A stretch of 36,139 nt of DNA, taken from contig NZ_PPSM01000027.1 in assembly GCF_002916655.1 (NCBI RefSeq), positions 1 to 36,139 on the forward strand. Direction: 5' to 3'. Position 1 is the stretch's first letter; every line of letters starts with the position of its first letter. Shown here in pieces: positions 16,208 through 24,847 of the stretch. The notes under the pieces are model-generated. The model worked only from the letters and a program-made list of their open reading frames with translations, made no database searches and was not told the origin of the DNA. Position numbers and translations under genes: made by a program. The DNA comes from Novosphingobium sp. HII-3 (GTDB lineage: Bacteria; Pseudomonadota; Alphaproteobacteria; Sphingomonadales; Sphingomonadaceae).

Positions 16208-18262
16208 TCAACTTCTCAAGTCGTCGAGAAATTCGCTCCCTGGATCAATGCCAACCACCAAAAGGCGATCACGCGCTCTTGTGCATGCGACATAGAGCAG
16301 ATGGCGTTCCGTTTCATAGGCCGCCTCCAAGTCCGCCACGTCTCCCACTGCCGCGAGACGAGTGGGATCGGGCACGACATCCTCGTCACAGGCAAGGACG
16401 GCGACTGCCCGAAACTCCAAGCCCTTGGCGTCGTGCATGGTTACGATCCTAACGCCGTCATCGGCGCGCGGATCACAGCCTGCTTCACGAACGGCATCGC
16501 GTGCACGCGCCAGTTGCTGTTCGCCTCGGACGAGTACGCCAATATCGGCGTGATCCATGCCATCTGCCTGGCACGAAGCGAGGAACTTTGCCAGAGCCTC
16601 CTGCTCTTCAGTCTCATCCGCGACCAAAGCGATTTCCGGAACTGGCCCGTCGAAGACCGACACCGTGCCACGCCGCCCTTCTTCCACACCATCCATGTCT
16701 GCAATGGCCGGAGGTAGCAGCCGATCCGCGAGACTGCGGATCTGGTGCGAGGTGCGGTAATTCACCTTGAGCGCGTGACTTCGACCGCGGATGTCGAGGC
16801 CAAGCTTGCTCCAACTGAACGGCAGGTGGAAAATCCGCTGGCCAATGTCCCCTGCCAGAAATGCGGCATCGGATCGCACCCTACTGATCTGCCCGAGTAA
16901 CCGGACCTGTGCGACAGAAAGATCCTGAGCCTCATCAACGACGACGTGCGTGAAGTTCGGATTACCGCCGGCAGCCAGCCATGCGTCCATCCGAGCGTAG
17001 ATCTGCGCCCAGGTCATGGCCCCGCGCTGCTTCAATCGTTCCCGCACGAACTGAAATACAGCCCACGCAGCATCCCGCTGCTGAACGCCCAGACGGGTAC
17101 GTCGCCCAATCCGGGGGACGACCGCATAGCCTTCGCCTGTTTCGACATTCCAGGCATCGACCACCTCGTCCCATTCCTCGAGGAGAAAGTCCGTCGTCAT
17201 CCCATTGCCCAGGCCAGCCTTCTTCGCATCGGCAATGGCAGAACGGATCAAGGCGGGATTAGCAACATTGGGCTGACCGAATTGACCAGTATGAAGCTCG
17301 AATACCGCCTGATCCAAGGTGCGCACCGTAATCCGGTCGCGAACTTGCGGTTCCGCTTCGGTCAGAATGTCCCGTTTGCAAGCCAAGGCCGCAGCCAAGG
17401 TCTTGGAGAACGTCGTGAGCAGAACCTGGGCGCCCACGTCTTCACGCGCAATGTATGCAGCCCGGTGCAGTGCGACGATCGTCTTCCCGGTCCCCGCTGA
17501 ACCTGTCACCCGAGCCGCGCCTGCCCATTCCCGTTCCGCCAAAGCACGCTGAGCCGGGTGCAGGAACACAGCCCATTTTTCGAACGGCTGATCGAGCGCA
17601 GCCTGCAGTTCCTCCAGATTGTCGACCACTCGAAACCGGCGCTGTGCGTCCGGATGCGTGAACGGATCCGCGCCTGGAAGAGCCTTAAGCGCAATATGAT
17701 CCTCCAGCCGCCCCCCGGTCAGGTAGTCCAGCAAGGCTTCAGCCGCCTCACTGGGCAAGCTGGCAAAGAGGCCATCCACGCTGGCTTCTTGTGCCTGACG
17801 AACGGGGCCCAGCCAGTCGCGGGGCACACCGACATCAAGAAGTTGGTCATCACTCAGATTGACAAACGGCTTGCTTACGGGCGATGGCTCTGGCTGATGC
17901 TCGACGACCCTCTCGGTGTAAACGAGACGCTCTTCGACACGCTCTACCACTTCCACGATCTGCATGGCGCCCGTGCGCTCATGCTGGACCAGCCGCTTGC
18001 GCTCGGCCCAGCGATAGGCATCATCATGGTGTCCGACATAGGCCAACAGCGTGCGCTCACCATCCTTGTGGAGCACGATCCGCAGGTCCTGGCTGACACG
18101 CGCTGTCCATAGTCCTGGCGACGCCTCAACTCGATGCAATTGAGTCCCATTGCCCTTTGGATCGAACAGCAAGTCCGTTGCCGTCAGCTTGACCTGCTTC
18201 TGCTCCTGCGGAGTGAGCTTGCCGAGCGCATCGGTGAAAGTCGAGGACCAGAGAAGGTTCAT
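16208..18262 (-). CDS. UvrD/Rep-type helicase with N-terminal RelE/ParE-like domain
   Basis: 684 aa from ATG 18262. Residues 1-90 look like a RelE/ParE toxin fold: GLWTARVSQDLRIVLHKDG followed by TLLAYVGHHDDAYRWAERK, the typical 'R.R..dyRi.y....l.v..vghr..aY' pattern. A linker follows, then a SF1A helicase: motif I GSAGTGKT, motif II VVDEAQDLS, motif III GDIGQRIF, motif IV NYRTSHQIR, motif V VTMHDAKGLEF, motif VI YVACTRARDRL. No nuclease domain is evident. Its ATG lies 2 nt past the NYN stop, so the two are co-translated. Related orphan UvrD helicases accompany several defence systems. The RelE-like part could bind RNA or ribosomes, or be only a fold; catalytic ability is untested. Confidence 0.85.
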   Translation of the reverse strand: MNLLWSSTFTDALGKLTPQEQKQVKLTATDLLFDPKGNGTQLHRVEASPGLWTARVSQDLRIVLHKDGERTLLAYVGHHDDAYRWAERKRLVQHERTGAMQIVEVVERVEERLVYTERVVEHQPEPSPVSKPFVNLSDDQLLDVGVPRDWLGPVRQAQEASVDGLFASLPSEAAEALLDYLTGGRLEDHIALKALPGADPFTHPDAQRRFRVVDNLEELQAALDQPFEKWAVFLHPAQRALAEREWAGAARVTGSAGTGKTIVALHRAAYIAREDVGAQVLLTTFSKTLAAALACKRDILTEAEPQVRDRITVRTLDQAVFELHTGQFGQPNVANPALIRSAIADAKKAGLGNGMTTDFLLEEWDEVVDAWNVETGEGYAVVPRIGRRTRLGVQQRDAAWAVFQFVRERLKQRGAMTWAQIYARMDAWLAAGGNPNFTHVVVDEAQDLSVAQVRLLGQISRVRSDAAFLAGDIGQRIFHLPFSWSKLGLDIRGRSHALKVNYRTSHQIRSLADRLLPPAIADMDGVEEGRRGTVSVFDGPVPEIALVADETEEQEALAKFLASCQADGMDHADIGVLVRGEQQLARARDAVREAGCDPRADDGVRIVTMHDAKGLEFRAVAVLACDEDVVPDPTRLAAVGDVADLEAAYETERHLLYVACTRARDRLLVVGIDPGSEFLDDLRS

Positions 18263-18264
18263 CG

Positions 18265-19257
18265 TTAAACTAAACCTTCCGATTTCCACCATTCCCATTG
18301 CTGACGAGCTTCATCCAACCTTTGAATGCTATCTGGGTTGGACTCCGCAAGCCAGTAGTCCGAGAAATCAAAATCTTCTTCGTAGCTCAGCGCGTTGAAA
18401 TACAACTTCAATGAGCCAAGTTGATCCTGCAATGCTCTTGCCGGCCGGTCCTCATATCCCATTAACGCGAATTGCTTGCCATGCTCCGCGAGCACGGAAA
18501 ATGATTGCGCATGATCGGCATCATTCGTCAAAAGAACAAAGAAATCTACTGAATTTCTGGATATGTCCTTCCAAATTCTATGCGTAAAATCACTGTCGAC
18601 GCCTTTTTCCGACAGAAAGGATTTCCGTTTTCCGTCATCAAACTTCAGGTACCCATTCTGAGACTGTTCTCCAACCAGCTTGGACAGTTCAGAGTAGAAT
18701 CTCTGGCTCTTCTCATATCGCCCGCTTTGCAAGCGCCGAATGTCGCGATTTAAGACTTCTATGTCGCGACTGTCGGCCAACTCTGAACGATACTTCTCAA
18801 GATCGGCAATCAAGCGCTCCCGATCAAACCGGGGTGCAAAAATCACAGCATCACAGGTTACGTCGAATGCAACTCGTCCGGTCGCATCGAACCCATCGAA
18901 ATGACCGAACGGATCAAAGAAAAATTTAGACTCGATGCGATCGACGTCTTTTTTCTTAATTAGATCTATCCCCAGCTCAGTAAAATGCCGCTCAGCCGAA
19001 CCCACCACGCGACCTTCCATATTTTTTATGGAAGAGAGCGCATATGGCGCCCATGCAGATTCTGGAAGATCATTTAATAATATCTTGCCCGCGCTTGAGA
19101 GACGCTCAGCCACGTTGTTGCGGTAAATCTTCTGTTGATCAACAAGAGCCTGAGTCATCAGATAGGCGTGATACCCATCTATATATATTCTAATACGAAA
19201 TGGCTGCTTCACCAAGCCTTCCAGGCTTGGACGTTTGTTGGATTCCGCCCCCTTCAT
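18265..19257 (-). CDS. NYN-domain (PIN-like) nuclease, second of two
   Basis: 330 aa. An N-terminal strand IRIYIDGYHAYL supplies the first acidic residue. A mid-protein KGVDSDFTHRIWKD and a later FFVLLTNDADHAQSFSVLAEHGKQ give the remaining acidic cluster of the NYN fold; Asp near positions 27, 206 and 228 are the likely metal ligands. The middle (about 90-190) is a charged helical insertion. The C-terminal tail has two aromatic-rich stretches (FDFSDYWL and WEWWKS). It is 2 nt after the mod gene and 2 nt before the helicase. Base composition is clearly more A+T rich than its neighbours (about 45% G+C in places), so it may have joined the operon separately. It is not a copy of the NYN protein at 23899. 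Confidence 0.75.
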   Translation of the reverse strand: MKGAESNKRPSLEGLVKQPFRIRIYIDGYHAYLMTQALVDQQKIYRNNVAERLSSAGKILLNDLPESAWAPYALSSIKNMEGRVVGSAERHFTELGIDLIKKKDVDRIESKFFFDPFGHFDGFDATGRVAFDVTCDAVIFAPRFDRERLIADLEKYRSELADSRDIEVLNRDIRRLQSGRYEKSQRFYSELSKLVGEQSQNGYLKFDDGKRKSFLSEKGVDSDFTHRIWKDISRNSVDFFVLLTNDADHAQSFSVLAEHGKQFALMGYEDRPARALQDQLGSLKLYFNALSYEEDFDFSDYWLAESNPDSIQRLDEARQQWEWWKSEGLV

Positions 19258-19259
19258 GA

Positions 19260-22085
19260 TCAGACCTCCACCACCTTCATCACCTCATCGCCAAGGTGGT
19301 TGACCACCTTCACCGCCACACGTCCACTGATCGGCCTCGGGAAGGGGCGTGAGCGGGTGCGCTTGAGGCTTTCCCAGGCTTCGGCGTCGATCTCGGCCTT
19401 CAGCGTGGTTTTCAGGGCCTTGTAGGGATCGTTGGCGCCGGGGAAGTAGGCGTGGCGCACGAAGAAGCTTTCGTAGTTGTAGTCGGTGTCGATGAACCAC
19501 ACGGCGATGTCGTCGGCGTCGCCGCTTTCGATCTGGCCGCCCTTGTACATGTCGATGCCGGCCACCTCGATGGAGACCATACCATCCGCCTCGTCATGCA
19601 CCTGGATGTCCGGTTCGCCGAAGACGGTGAAGAGGTTGCCCGCGCCGGTGTTGGCGAGGTCGGGCATGTGCAGGTCGGGGTTGATGCGGGCCTGCAAGAC
19701 GGTGAGCGCGCCCATGCGGTCGAACTCGCTGGCGTGCGCATCGAAGTTGAAGGCGGCAGCCACCAGCAGGTCGAAGCCTGCCTCCATCGCCTCGCGCGCG
19801 GCAGCGGTGAGATCGGCGCGCGAAACGGTGCCGTACTCGGGGCCGACGAGGATTGCGGCGCGGCGTTCGGGAGTATCCTCGGCATCGGAGGACTGGCGCA
19901 CTCGGCCTTCCGCACTGATGTAGCGGCCCGGCCAGCCCTTGGTGGCAGTGAAGACGAGGCGATCCGCCTTGTGTGCCTGCTGCACGCCCGATTTCTTCAG
20001 GTTGTCGAGCACCATGGAGACGAAGTCCGCCGCCTCGCCCCCGCCCACTTCGCCTGCCTGTCGACGCCCTTCGGCAGCCTCCAGTTCGTCGAACAGGCTG
20101 TCATCCACATCGACCGCTGCGACGCGGTGGGGCGATAGGCTCTCAACCGTGAAGGGACCGGCAACGCGCACGCGGCCCTTGTCCTCATAGGGCTGGTCGT
20201 AGAGGTATTCGGTATCGGCCTTTGTCGCGATCGAGGCGTCAATTTCCTTCTGGCGCGCGGTGCGCTGCGCCCACCACTCGGCATGGATCGCCTTCGTGCT
20301 ATTCGGCCATTCCTTGTCCACCTCGCGCGGGATTTCCCATTCCTGCCACTCGACGCCAAGCGCCGCGTTGAGCTGACCGCGCACATCTTCGAGCGTCGGC
20401 TGGAACTGCTCCCAGATCGTGTCAATCTCGGCGTTGTTGGCAATGGATTTCAAGGTGATGTGCGGCACGCGTTTGTAGACGAAGCCCTGGCGGATGCGGC
20501 CATGCGTCACCGCCATCGAAGGCGGCGTGCGGGTGACTTCGGCTTCCTTGAGCTGCCCGTCCTTGCTGTCGGCCAGCAGATACCACGGGTAGCGCGCGCC
20601 CATCAGCCGCGCCCGCGCGAGCGCCAATGCGACCCGCGAGGTATCCATGGTGATCCACCGCCGCCCCCACTGCTCGGCGACGTAGGCCGTTGTGCCTGAC
20701 CCGCAGGTAGGATCGAGCACGAGATCGCCGGGGTCGGTGGTCATAAGGATACAACGCTGAACGACCGTTAAACCAGTCTGCACAACATACAATTTGTCGC
20801 CACCAAATTGGTTTTGCCCAAGAGTGTCAGTCCATGAGTCGCCGAGTACGTATGCCCGAAAATCATCGAGATACCGAACATAACCTAGGTTATCAGACCC
20901 GCTCAATTCGATCCGATTGGCCTTTCCAAGGCGCTCCATGCCCGCCTCATTCGTTTTCCAACGAACAGTCATAGCGGGACGGACAACCTTGCCGTCAATA
21001 TGGACGGGAAACCACGACGCAGCCCCCTCGCCCTTTGAGCGACCCATGCTTTGGCTGGTTATATTGTCACGAAAGTAAATTTTCCACCCTTCAGGAATAA
21101 CTTCCTGACCACCCATCTGCTCTTTAGTTAACGGGCGCCGGTCTCCGAACGGGGTTCGAGCATTGCGATAGCCTGTCCCTCCCTTTTCGCCCGGCCTTTT
21201 CTCCATCATATATGGACGATACTTTAGAGACGGCTTGCTCTTTGCGTACCACAAAAGCCTATCAACCGTTGGTGCTATGTAATCTCCAGTAGAGCTACTC
21301 GTTTTTGCAAATAATATTTCAACGACGTAATTGTCATCTCCAAACACTTCGTCCATGAGCGCCCTCACGCGATGGACGTTCTCATCGCCGATCTGGACGA
21401 AGACCGAGCCGCTCTCAGTCAACAGGTCGCGGGCGACTGTCAGGCGGTCGCGCAGGTAGGTGAGGTAGGAATGGATGCCGTCGCGCCAGGTGTCGCGGAA
21501 GGCCTTCACCTGCTCCGGCTCGCGGCTGAAATGGTCGGCCTTGCCGTCCTTCACGTCGCGGCTCGTGGTGGACCACTGGAAGTTGGAGTTGAACTTGATG
21601 CCATAGGGCGGGTCGAAGTAGATGCACTGCACCTGCCCCTTCAGCCCCTCGCGCTCGGCCAGGCTCGCCATCACCTTCAGGCCATCGCCCAGGATCATGC
21701 GGTTCGACCAGTGCTGGTCGTGCGCATAGAACTCGGTCTTCGCCTCGGGCGCCACGCCGTTGAAATCGGAGAAAAGGTCCGCCATCGGCTCCGGCTCGGC
21801 CCGCCGCTTCGCCGCGCGCTTCAGATCCTCAACCAGCGCCTTCGGGTGGATCTTCTCCTGGATGTAAAGCGGGGGCGCCTCGACCACAAGGTCCGACCAG
21901 TCCGCCATGTCCTTGCCCCGCCACACCAGCTGCGGATCGAGATCGGGATTGCGCCGCTCGTAGACCGCCTGGATCGGCGTCTTCACAGCTGGCGGCACGA
22001 ACGCCTCCAATTCCGCCGTCGGCGCATTCTTCCGGGTCGCCTCATCATGCGTGAGGGTTTCGACGGTGAGGGGTTTCTTGGCCAT
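19260..22085 (-). CDS. mod: Type III restriction-modification DNA methyltransferase (Mod)
   Basis: 941 aa. An N-terminal extension (1-125), then the amino-methyltransferase core: motif IV DPPY (158-161) with the following GIKFNSNFQW, SGSVFVQIGDENVHRVRALMDEVFG (225-249), a variable target-recognition region (about 250-447), and the SAM-binding motif LDPTCGSGTT (457-466). The order IV before I marks the beta class typical of Mod subunits. A long C-terminal half (480-941) is of unclear role. It would methylate adenine in an asymmetric site and guide Res to the same site. The ATG at 22085 overlaps the upstream stop (TGATG), which settles the start against 22106. The target-recognition region has a visibly lower G+C content than the rest (see findings). 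Confidence 0.9.
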   Translation of the reverse strand: MAKKPLTVETLTHDEATRKNAPTAELEAFVPPAVKTPIQAVYERRNPDLDPQLVWRGKDMADWSDLVVEAPPLYIQEKIHPKALVEDLKRAAKRRAEPEPMADLFSDFNGVAPEAKTEFYAHDQHWSNRMILGDGLKVMASLAEREGLKGQVQCIYFDPPYGIKFNSNFQWSTTSRDVKDGKADHFSREPEQVKAFRDTWRDGIHSYLTYLRDRLTVARDLLTESGSVFVQIGDENVHRVRALMDEVFGDDNYVVEILFAKTSSSTGDYIAPTVDRLLWYAKSKPSLKYRPYMMEKRPGEKGGTGYRNARTPFGDRRPLTKEQMGGQEVIPEGWKIYFRDNITSQSMGRSKGEGAASWFPVHIDGKVVRPAMTVRWKTNEAGMERLGKANRIELSGSDNLGYVRYLDDFRAYVLGDSWTDTLGQNQFGGDKLYVVQTGLTVVQRCILMTTDPGDLVLDPTCGSGTTAYVAEQWGRRWITMDTSRVALALARARLMGARYPWYLLADSKDGQLKEAEVTRTPPSMAVTHGRIRQGFVYKRVPHITLKSIANNAEIDTIWEQFQPTLEDVRGQLNAALGVEWQEWEIPREVDKEWPNSTKAIHAEWWAQRTARQKEIDASIATKADTEYLYDQPYEDKGRVRVAGPFTVESLSPHRVAAVDVDDSLFDELEAAEGRRQAGEVGGGEAADFVSMVLDNLKKSGVQQAHKADRLVFTATKGWPGRYISAEGRVRQSSDAEDTPERRAAILVGPEYGTVSRADLTAAAREAMEAGFDLLVAAAFNFDAHASEFDRMGALTVLQARINPDLHMPDLANTGAGNLFTVFGEPDIQVHDEADGMVSIEVAGIDMYKGGQIESGDADDIAVWFIDTDYNYESFFVRHAYFPGANDPYKALKTTLKAEIDAEAWESLKRTRSRPFPRPISGRVAVKVVNHLGDEVMKVVEV

Positions 22086-22945
22086 CAGGCGGGGTCCTTG
22101 ATCCATGCGGATGCAGATAAAATCGGAGAAACGGCAGCGGCGAGCGAAGAAAGCGTATCGCCCATATGGAGCGAGAGCACCTGCCCGGTCGCCCGGGATG
22201 CCGTCAGGAGGGTTTGTACGGCGCCACTCTGGAAGCGTTGCGCGAGGGTGAGCGAGGAGTCGACCTTGTCGTATGCCTCACCGTTCTTGCGCAGGGCGGA
22301 TCGGTACATCCCCACACCCTGCGCGAACAGATACTTGTCCGCGACCCGGTAGCCGAGCAGCGGGCATAATCCTGCCTTGTCCACCTCATCTACAAGTTGT
22401 GTGCTGACCTTACCCCAGGTTGGAGCCAACGTCTCATAATACGCCGTCATCTGCGCGATACCGGCCTGATCCCGCCCGAGCACAGCGGCGCCAACGAACT
22501 TGTCAAAAATGGTCCAGTCCCTCGGGCGGAGAAACCAGGTCAGCTTCGACAAGGCTGATGCCAGTTGGCGCTCGGTGACCTTCCCGTTGGCATCGGCCTC
22601 CAACTGAACCGGGTTGCTACGCACGAAATCGGCCAGACACTTGGCCCGTTCGGCGAAGGGTTTGCACAGCCACGTTTCGACATCGGCAGCCTGCAGTGCC
22701 TGTGCGAGCCGCTGGCCTTCTGCATCCGCTGCGTGCGCGGGAATGTTGCGGTTGACAGTGTAGGCCCGCGCGATCCTTCGCATCGTCGTGACATCGAACG
22801 TGCCGACAGCCACGCCCGTCTCGCTCCCGTCTGCAGCAAGCACTCCAGTGGCTTGCAGAAACCCGAAGTCGCTGTTGATCCACCATTTGTAGGCATCGAC
22901 GACCGCGATGTACGCGAACTCGTAGCCGAAGTCGGTCCGTGTCAT
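22085..22945 (-). CDS. Unknown protein within the type III R-M operon, 286 aa
   Basis: 286 aa, soluble, no signal peptide. I do not recognise the family. Visible features: an aromatic N-terminus (GYEFAYIAVVDAYKWWINSDFGF), a region RQLASALSKLTWFLRPRDWTIFDKFVGAAV around residues 125-155, and a moderately hydrophobic C-terminal segment (LSSLAAAVSPILSASAWI) too polar for a confident membrane span. Its start overlaps the upstream DUF4268 gene by 4 nt (ATGA) and its stop overlaps the mod start by one base (TGATG), so it is made in step with both. That fixed place between a nuclease-like gene and mod argues for a component of the complex, not a passenger. Confidence 0.65.
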   Translation of the reverse strand: MTRTDFGYEFAYIAVVDAYKWWINSDFGFLQATGVLAADGSETGVAVGTFDVTTMRRIARAYTVNRNIPAHAADAEGQRLAQALQAADVETWLCKPFAERAKCLADFVRSNPVQLEADANGKVTERQLASALSKLTWFLRPRDWTIFDKFVGAAVLGRDQAGIAQMTAYYETLAPTWGKVSTQLVDEVDKAGLCPLLGYRVADKYLFAQGVGMYRSALRKNGEAYDKVDSSLTLAQRFQSGAVQTLLTASRATGQVLSLHMGDTLSSLAAAVSPILSASAWIKDPA

Positions 22946-23880
22946 GCGACATTCTCCGGCTGGAGATACCGCGATGCCGCTGCCTCGTACCGAGCCGTCT
23001 GTTCAATGAGCCAGCGCACCGCCTCATCGCATTGAACAGGATCGGTCCAGTCCACGGCACGCTCCTGCACAAACGGGTAGTCCAGGTTGTTGCCGAGAGG
23101 GACGCCCAGTTCCGCTTCGATCTGCGCCGCGGCAGCCTCGAAACGGGGGCGCATCACGGCACCGCCTTGACCTCGACGACCACGCAAGAAAATCCCCGCA
23201 GTCTTCACTGCCGTCCAGCGCGAGACGACGATGCCGGTGTCTCCCACCGGTCGCCACCGCACCGAAGCTCCTGCGCCCGCCTTGAGATCTGTTTCAACCT
23301 GCGGATCCAGTTGAGCATAGGCGGCCCAGAACGTGTCGCGACGCGCAGTCGTTTCCGGCGAAGTCGTCGATGCCGTGGCAGCCCGCGCTGTCCGCTGAAG
23401 CGACTTGTCCCAAGTGTTGGGTTTTTCCAGCACGTCGAACAGCGGAGCCAGCGGACTATCGGCAATACGGACCACGCGAAGGCGCACGGCGAAAAACGAG
23501 AAGGTTTCGTCGGTGTGCTGATTGAGCCAGCGGATAGCCGACAGGTGCTCCGCCCGAAAGTCCGGCGCGACCCAGACCATGACATGCGCGTCCAGCCCGG
23601 CCAGGTAGGTCATGATCTGGCCAAGATGCGTGTGGTCCGACGGCTCCAGTTGGTTCTCTATCAGCACTACGGTGCCGTCGATCGGGTTGGTCGCCAGAAT
23701 GTCGGCCGAGTAGCGCCCGACACCAACTTCGCGCCCGGTAAGTTCCAACGGAATGCCGATGGCATTCGACAGCCGATCCAGGTTCTCGGCCAGCCACGGA
23801 GTAAAGACATGAGCTTCATGCGCCCAGGCGACACGTGCCTGGACGTCCTCAAGAGTTCCAAATGCGATGGGATCAGTCAT
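22942..23880 (-). CDS. DUF4268 / PD-(D/E)xK-like nuclease-fold protein
   Basis: 312 aa. The N-terminal half has the outline of a PD-(D/E)xK fold: an early Glu in ELTGREVGVGRYSADILA (Asp about residue 59), then GTVVLIENQLEPSDHTHLGQIMTYL (Glu about 74, with Gln where Lys is usual), a pattern seen in endonuclease NucS-like and DUF4268 proteins. The second half, LDPQVETDLKAGAGASVRWRP through the C-terminal helix, matches the DUF4268 type. It is one of the accessory genes between res and mod. It overlaps the next gene by 4 nt and lies 18 nt after the NYN gene. ENQ in place of the classical ExK may mean altered or lost cleavage activity. Confidence 0.7.
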   Translation of the reverse strand: MTDPIAFGTLEDVQARVAWAHEAHVFTPWLAENLDRLSNAIGIPLELTGREVGVGRYSADILATNPIDGTVVLIENQLEPSDHTHLGQIMTYLAGLDAHVMVWVAPDFRAEHLSAIRWLNQHTDETFSFFAVRLRVVRIADSPLAPLFDVLEKPNTWDKSLQRTARAATASTTSPETTARRDTFWAAYAQLDPQVETDLKAGAGASVRWRPVGDTGIVVSRWTAVKTAGIFLRGRRGQGGAVMRPRFEAAAAQIEAELGVPLGNNLDYPFVQERAVDWTDPVQCDEAVRWLIEQTARYEAAASRYLQPENVA

Positions 23881-23898
23881 GACAGGTGAACTTCGGTT

Positions 23899-24696
23899 TC
23901 ATTGTGGTTTGGGCTTGGGCTTTGGAAGACCGGATTGCAGCCCGTCGATGTGCTCGAAAAGATCATCGTTGATGGACTGCCACAGCGGATCAAGGATGAA
24001 CTGCATACCTTCCCGGCGCGCGAGCTTGGCCGCAGGCACAAAGTCGCTGTCACCGGAGACGAGGACCAAGGTGCTGACAAACCGCTTGAGCGTCAGCGCA
24101 GCTATGTCGAGGCCGATGCGCATGTCCACGCCCTTCTGGCGCAGATCCAGCGCCACGTCGTCGTCCTCAAGTTCGGACCATCGCTTCTGAAGGCGCTTCA
24201 CGGTTTCAAGCTGCTCTGGATCGAGCGTTATCCGCCCCTGATCATCGACGGCGTCGAAATCGAGGCCAGCGATCCAGTCACGCGTTCCCAACAGCGGCTT
24301 GAGCTTTCGAGTCGGCATCGACCAGTCATCGTGGCGGACCACCTTGCCCAATCGCAGCGCCACGTTTCGCTTCTTGCGCAACTCGGCGAACAGCGCGCGA
24401 CGGAACTTCGCGGTATCGCTCTTGTCGAAATCGATCTGCTGGTTCTTCAAGGGGTGATGGGCGGCGCCATCATAGGGCAGCGCGTCATAGAAGAAGATCC
24501 GATACAGATGGCGATGCCAGTTCCGCTCGTCTTGGGCACCTGTGAGCATGGCCACATGGCGGCGACACAGGCGCCGGACTGCGCCCGCAACGGCTTCCAC
24601 ATCTTGGCCAGCCAAGCCAAGCTTGGGCAGCCGGCGCAGCAGAAAACCGCCATCGATCAGGATTGCAATCTGTCGGGTGAGGATCGGACCGGTCAT
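23899..24696 (-). CDS. NYN-domain (LabA/PIN-like) nuclease, first of two
   Basis: 265 aa from ATG 24696 (a GTG at 24726 would add ten residues; neither has a strong ribosome site). Motifs of the LabA/NYN family: strand 1 QIAILIDGGFLL (Asp about 15), a second cluster KGVDMRIGLDIAALTL (about 190-205), and TLVLVSGDSDFVPAAKLARREGMQF (about 213-237), with the SGDSDF signature characteristic of the family. All expected acidic residues are present, so metal-dependent RNA or DNA cleavage is likely. The middle (70-180) is a charged insert. It lies after res, separated by 151 bp that contain two inverted repeats, and directly before the DUF4268 gene. It is unrelated in detail to the NYN protein at 18265. 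Confidence 0.8.
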   Translation of the reverse strand: MTGPILTRQIAILIDGGFLLRRLPKLGLAGQDVEAVAGAVRRLCRRHVAMLTGAQDERNWHRHLYRIFFYDALPYDGAAHHPLKNQQIDFDKSDTAKFRRALFAELRKKRNVALRLGKVVRHDDWSMPTRKLKPLLGTRDWIAGLDFDAVDDQGRITLDPEQLETVKRLQKRWSELEDDDVALDLRQKGVDMRIGLDIAALTLKRFVSTLVLVSGDSDFVPAAKLARREGMQFILDPLWQSINDDLFEHIDGLQSGLPKPKPKPQ

Positions 24697-24792
24697 GAAA
24701 ACTGGCCCAAAACGAGTAAGCCCCACGCTTTCGGCATAAGTCCTCGATCATCGGACCGGCCTACTCCCGTGGGGCAGATACCAGTGTTTGGT

Positions 24793-24838
24793 AGTTGGAG
24801 ATTTCCAACTTTGCAAACGGAATTACGATAATCGTAAT
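24793..24838. promoter_or_regulatory. Two adjacent inverted repeats between res and the NYN gene
   Basis: First: AGTTGGA-GATT-TCCAACT (24793-24810), widened by GTTTG/CAAAC further out. Second: ATTACGAT-A-ATCGTAAT (24822-24838), a perfect 8-bp repeat with a single central base. The first may be a partial terminator or attenuator after res. The second has the form of a dimeric repressor operator. Neither is followed by a T-run. Confidence 0.45.
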
Positions 24839-24847
24839 CACAGGGCA

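Noticed and set aside
19260..22085. Phase-variable mod through simple sequence repeats
   Set aside because: Looked for tandem 1-6 bp repeats in the gene; none long enough was seen.
23902..24831. 309-aa plus-strand ORF over the first NYN gene
   Set aside because: Antisense shadow; the minus strand has the full NYN signature.
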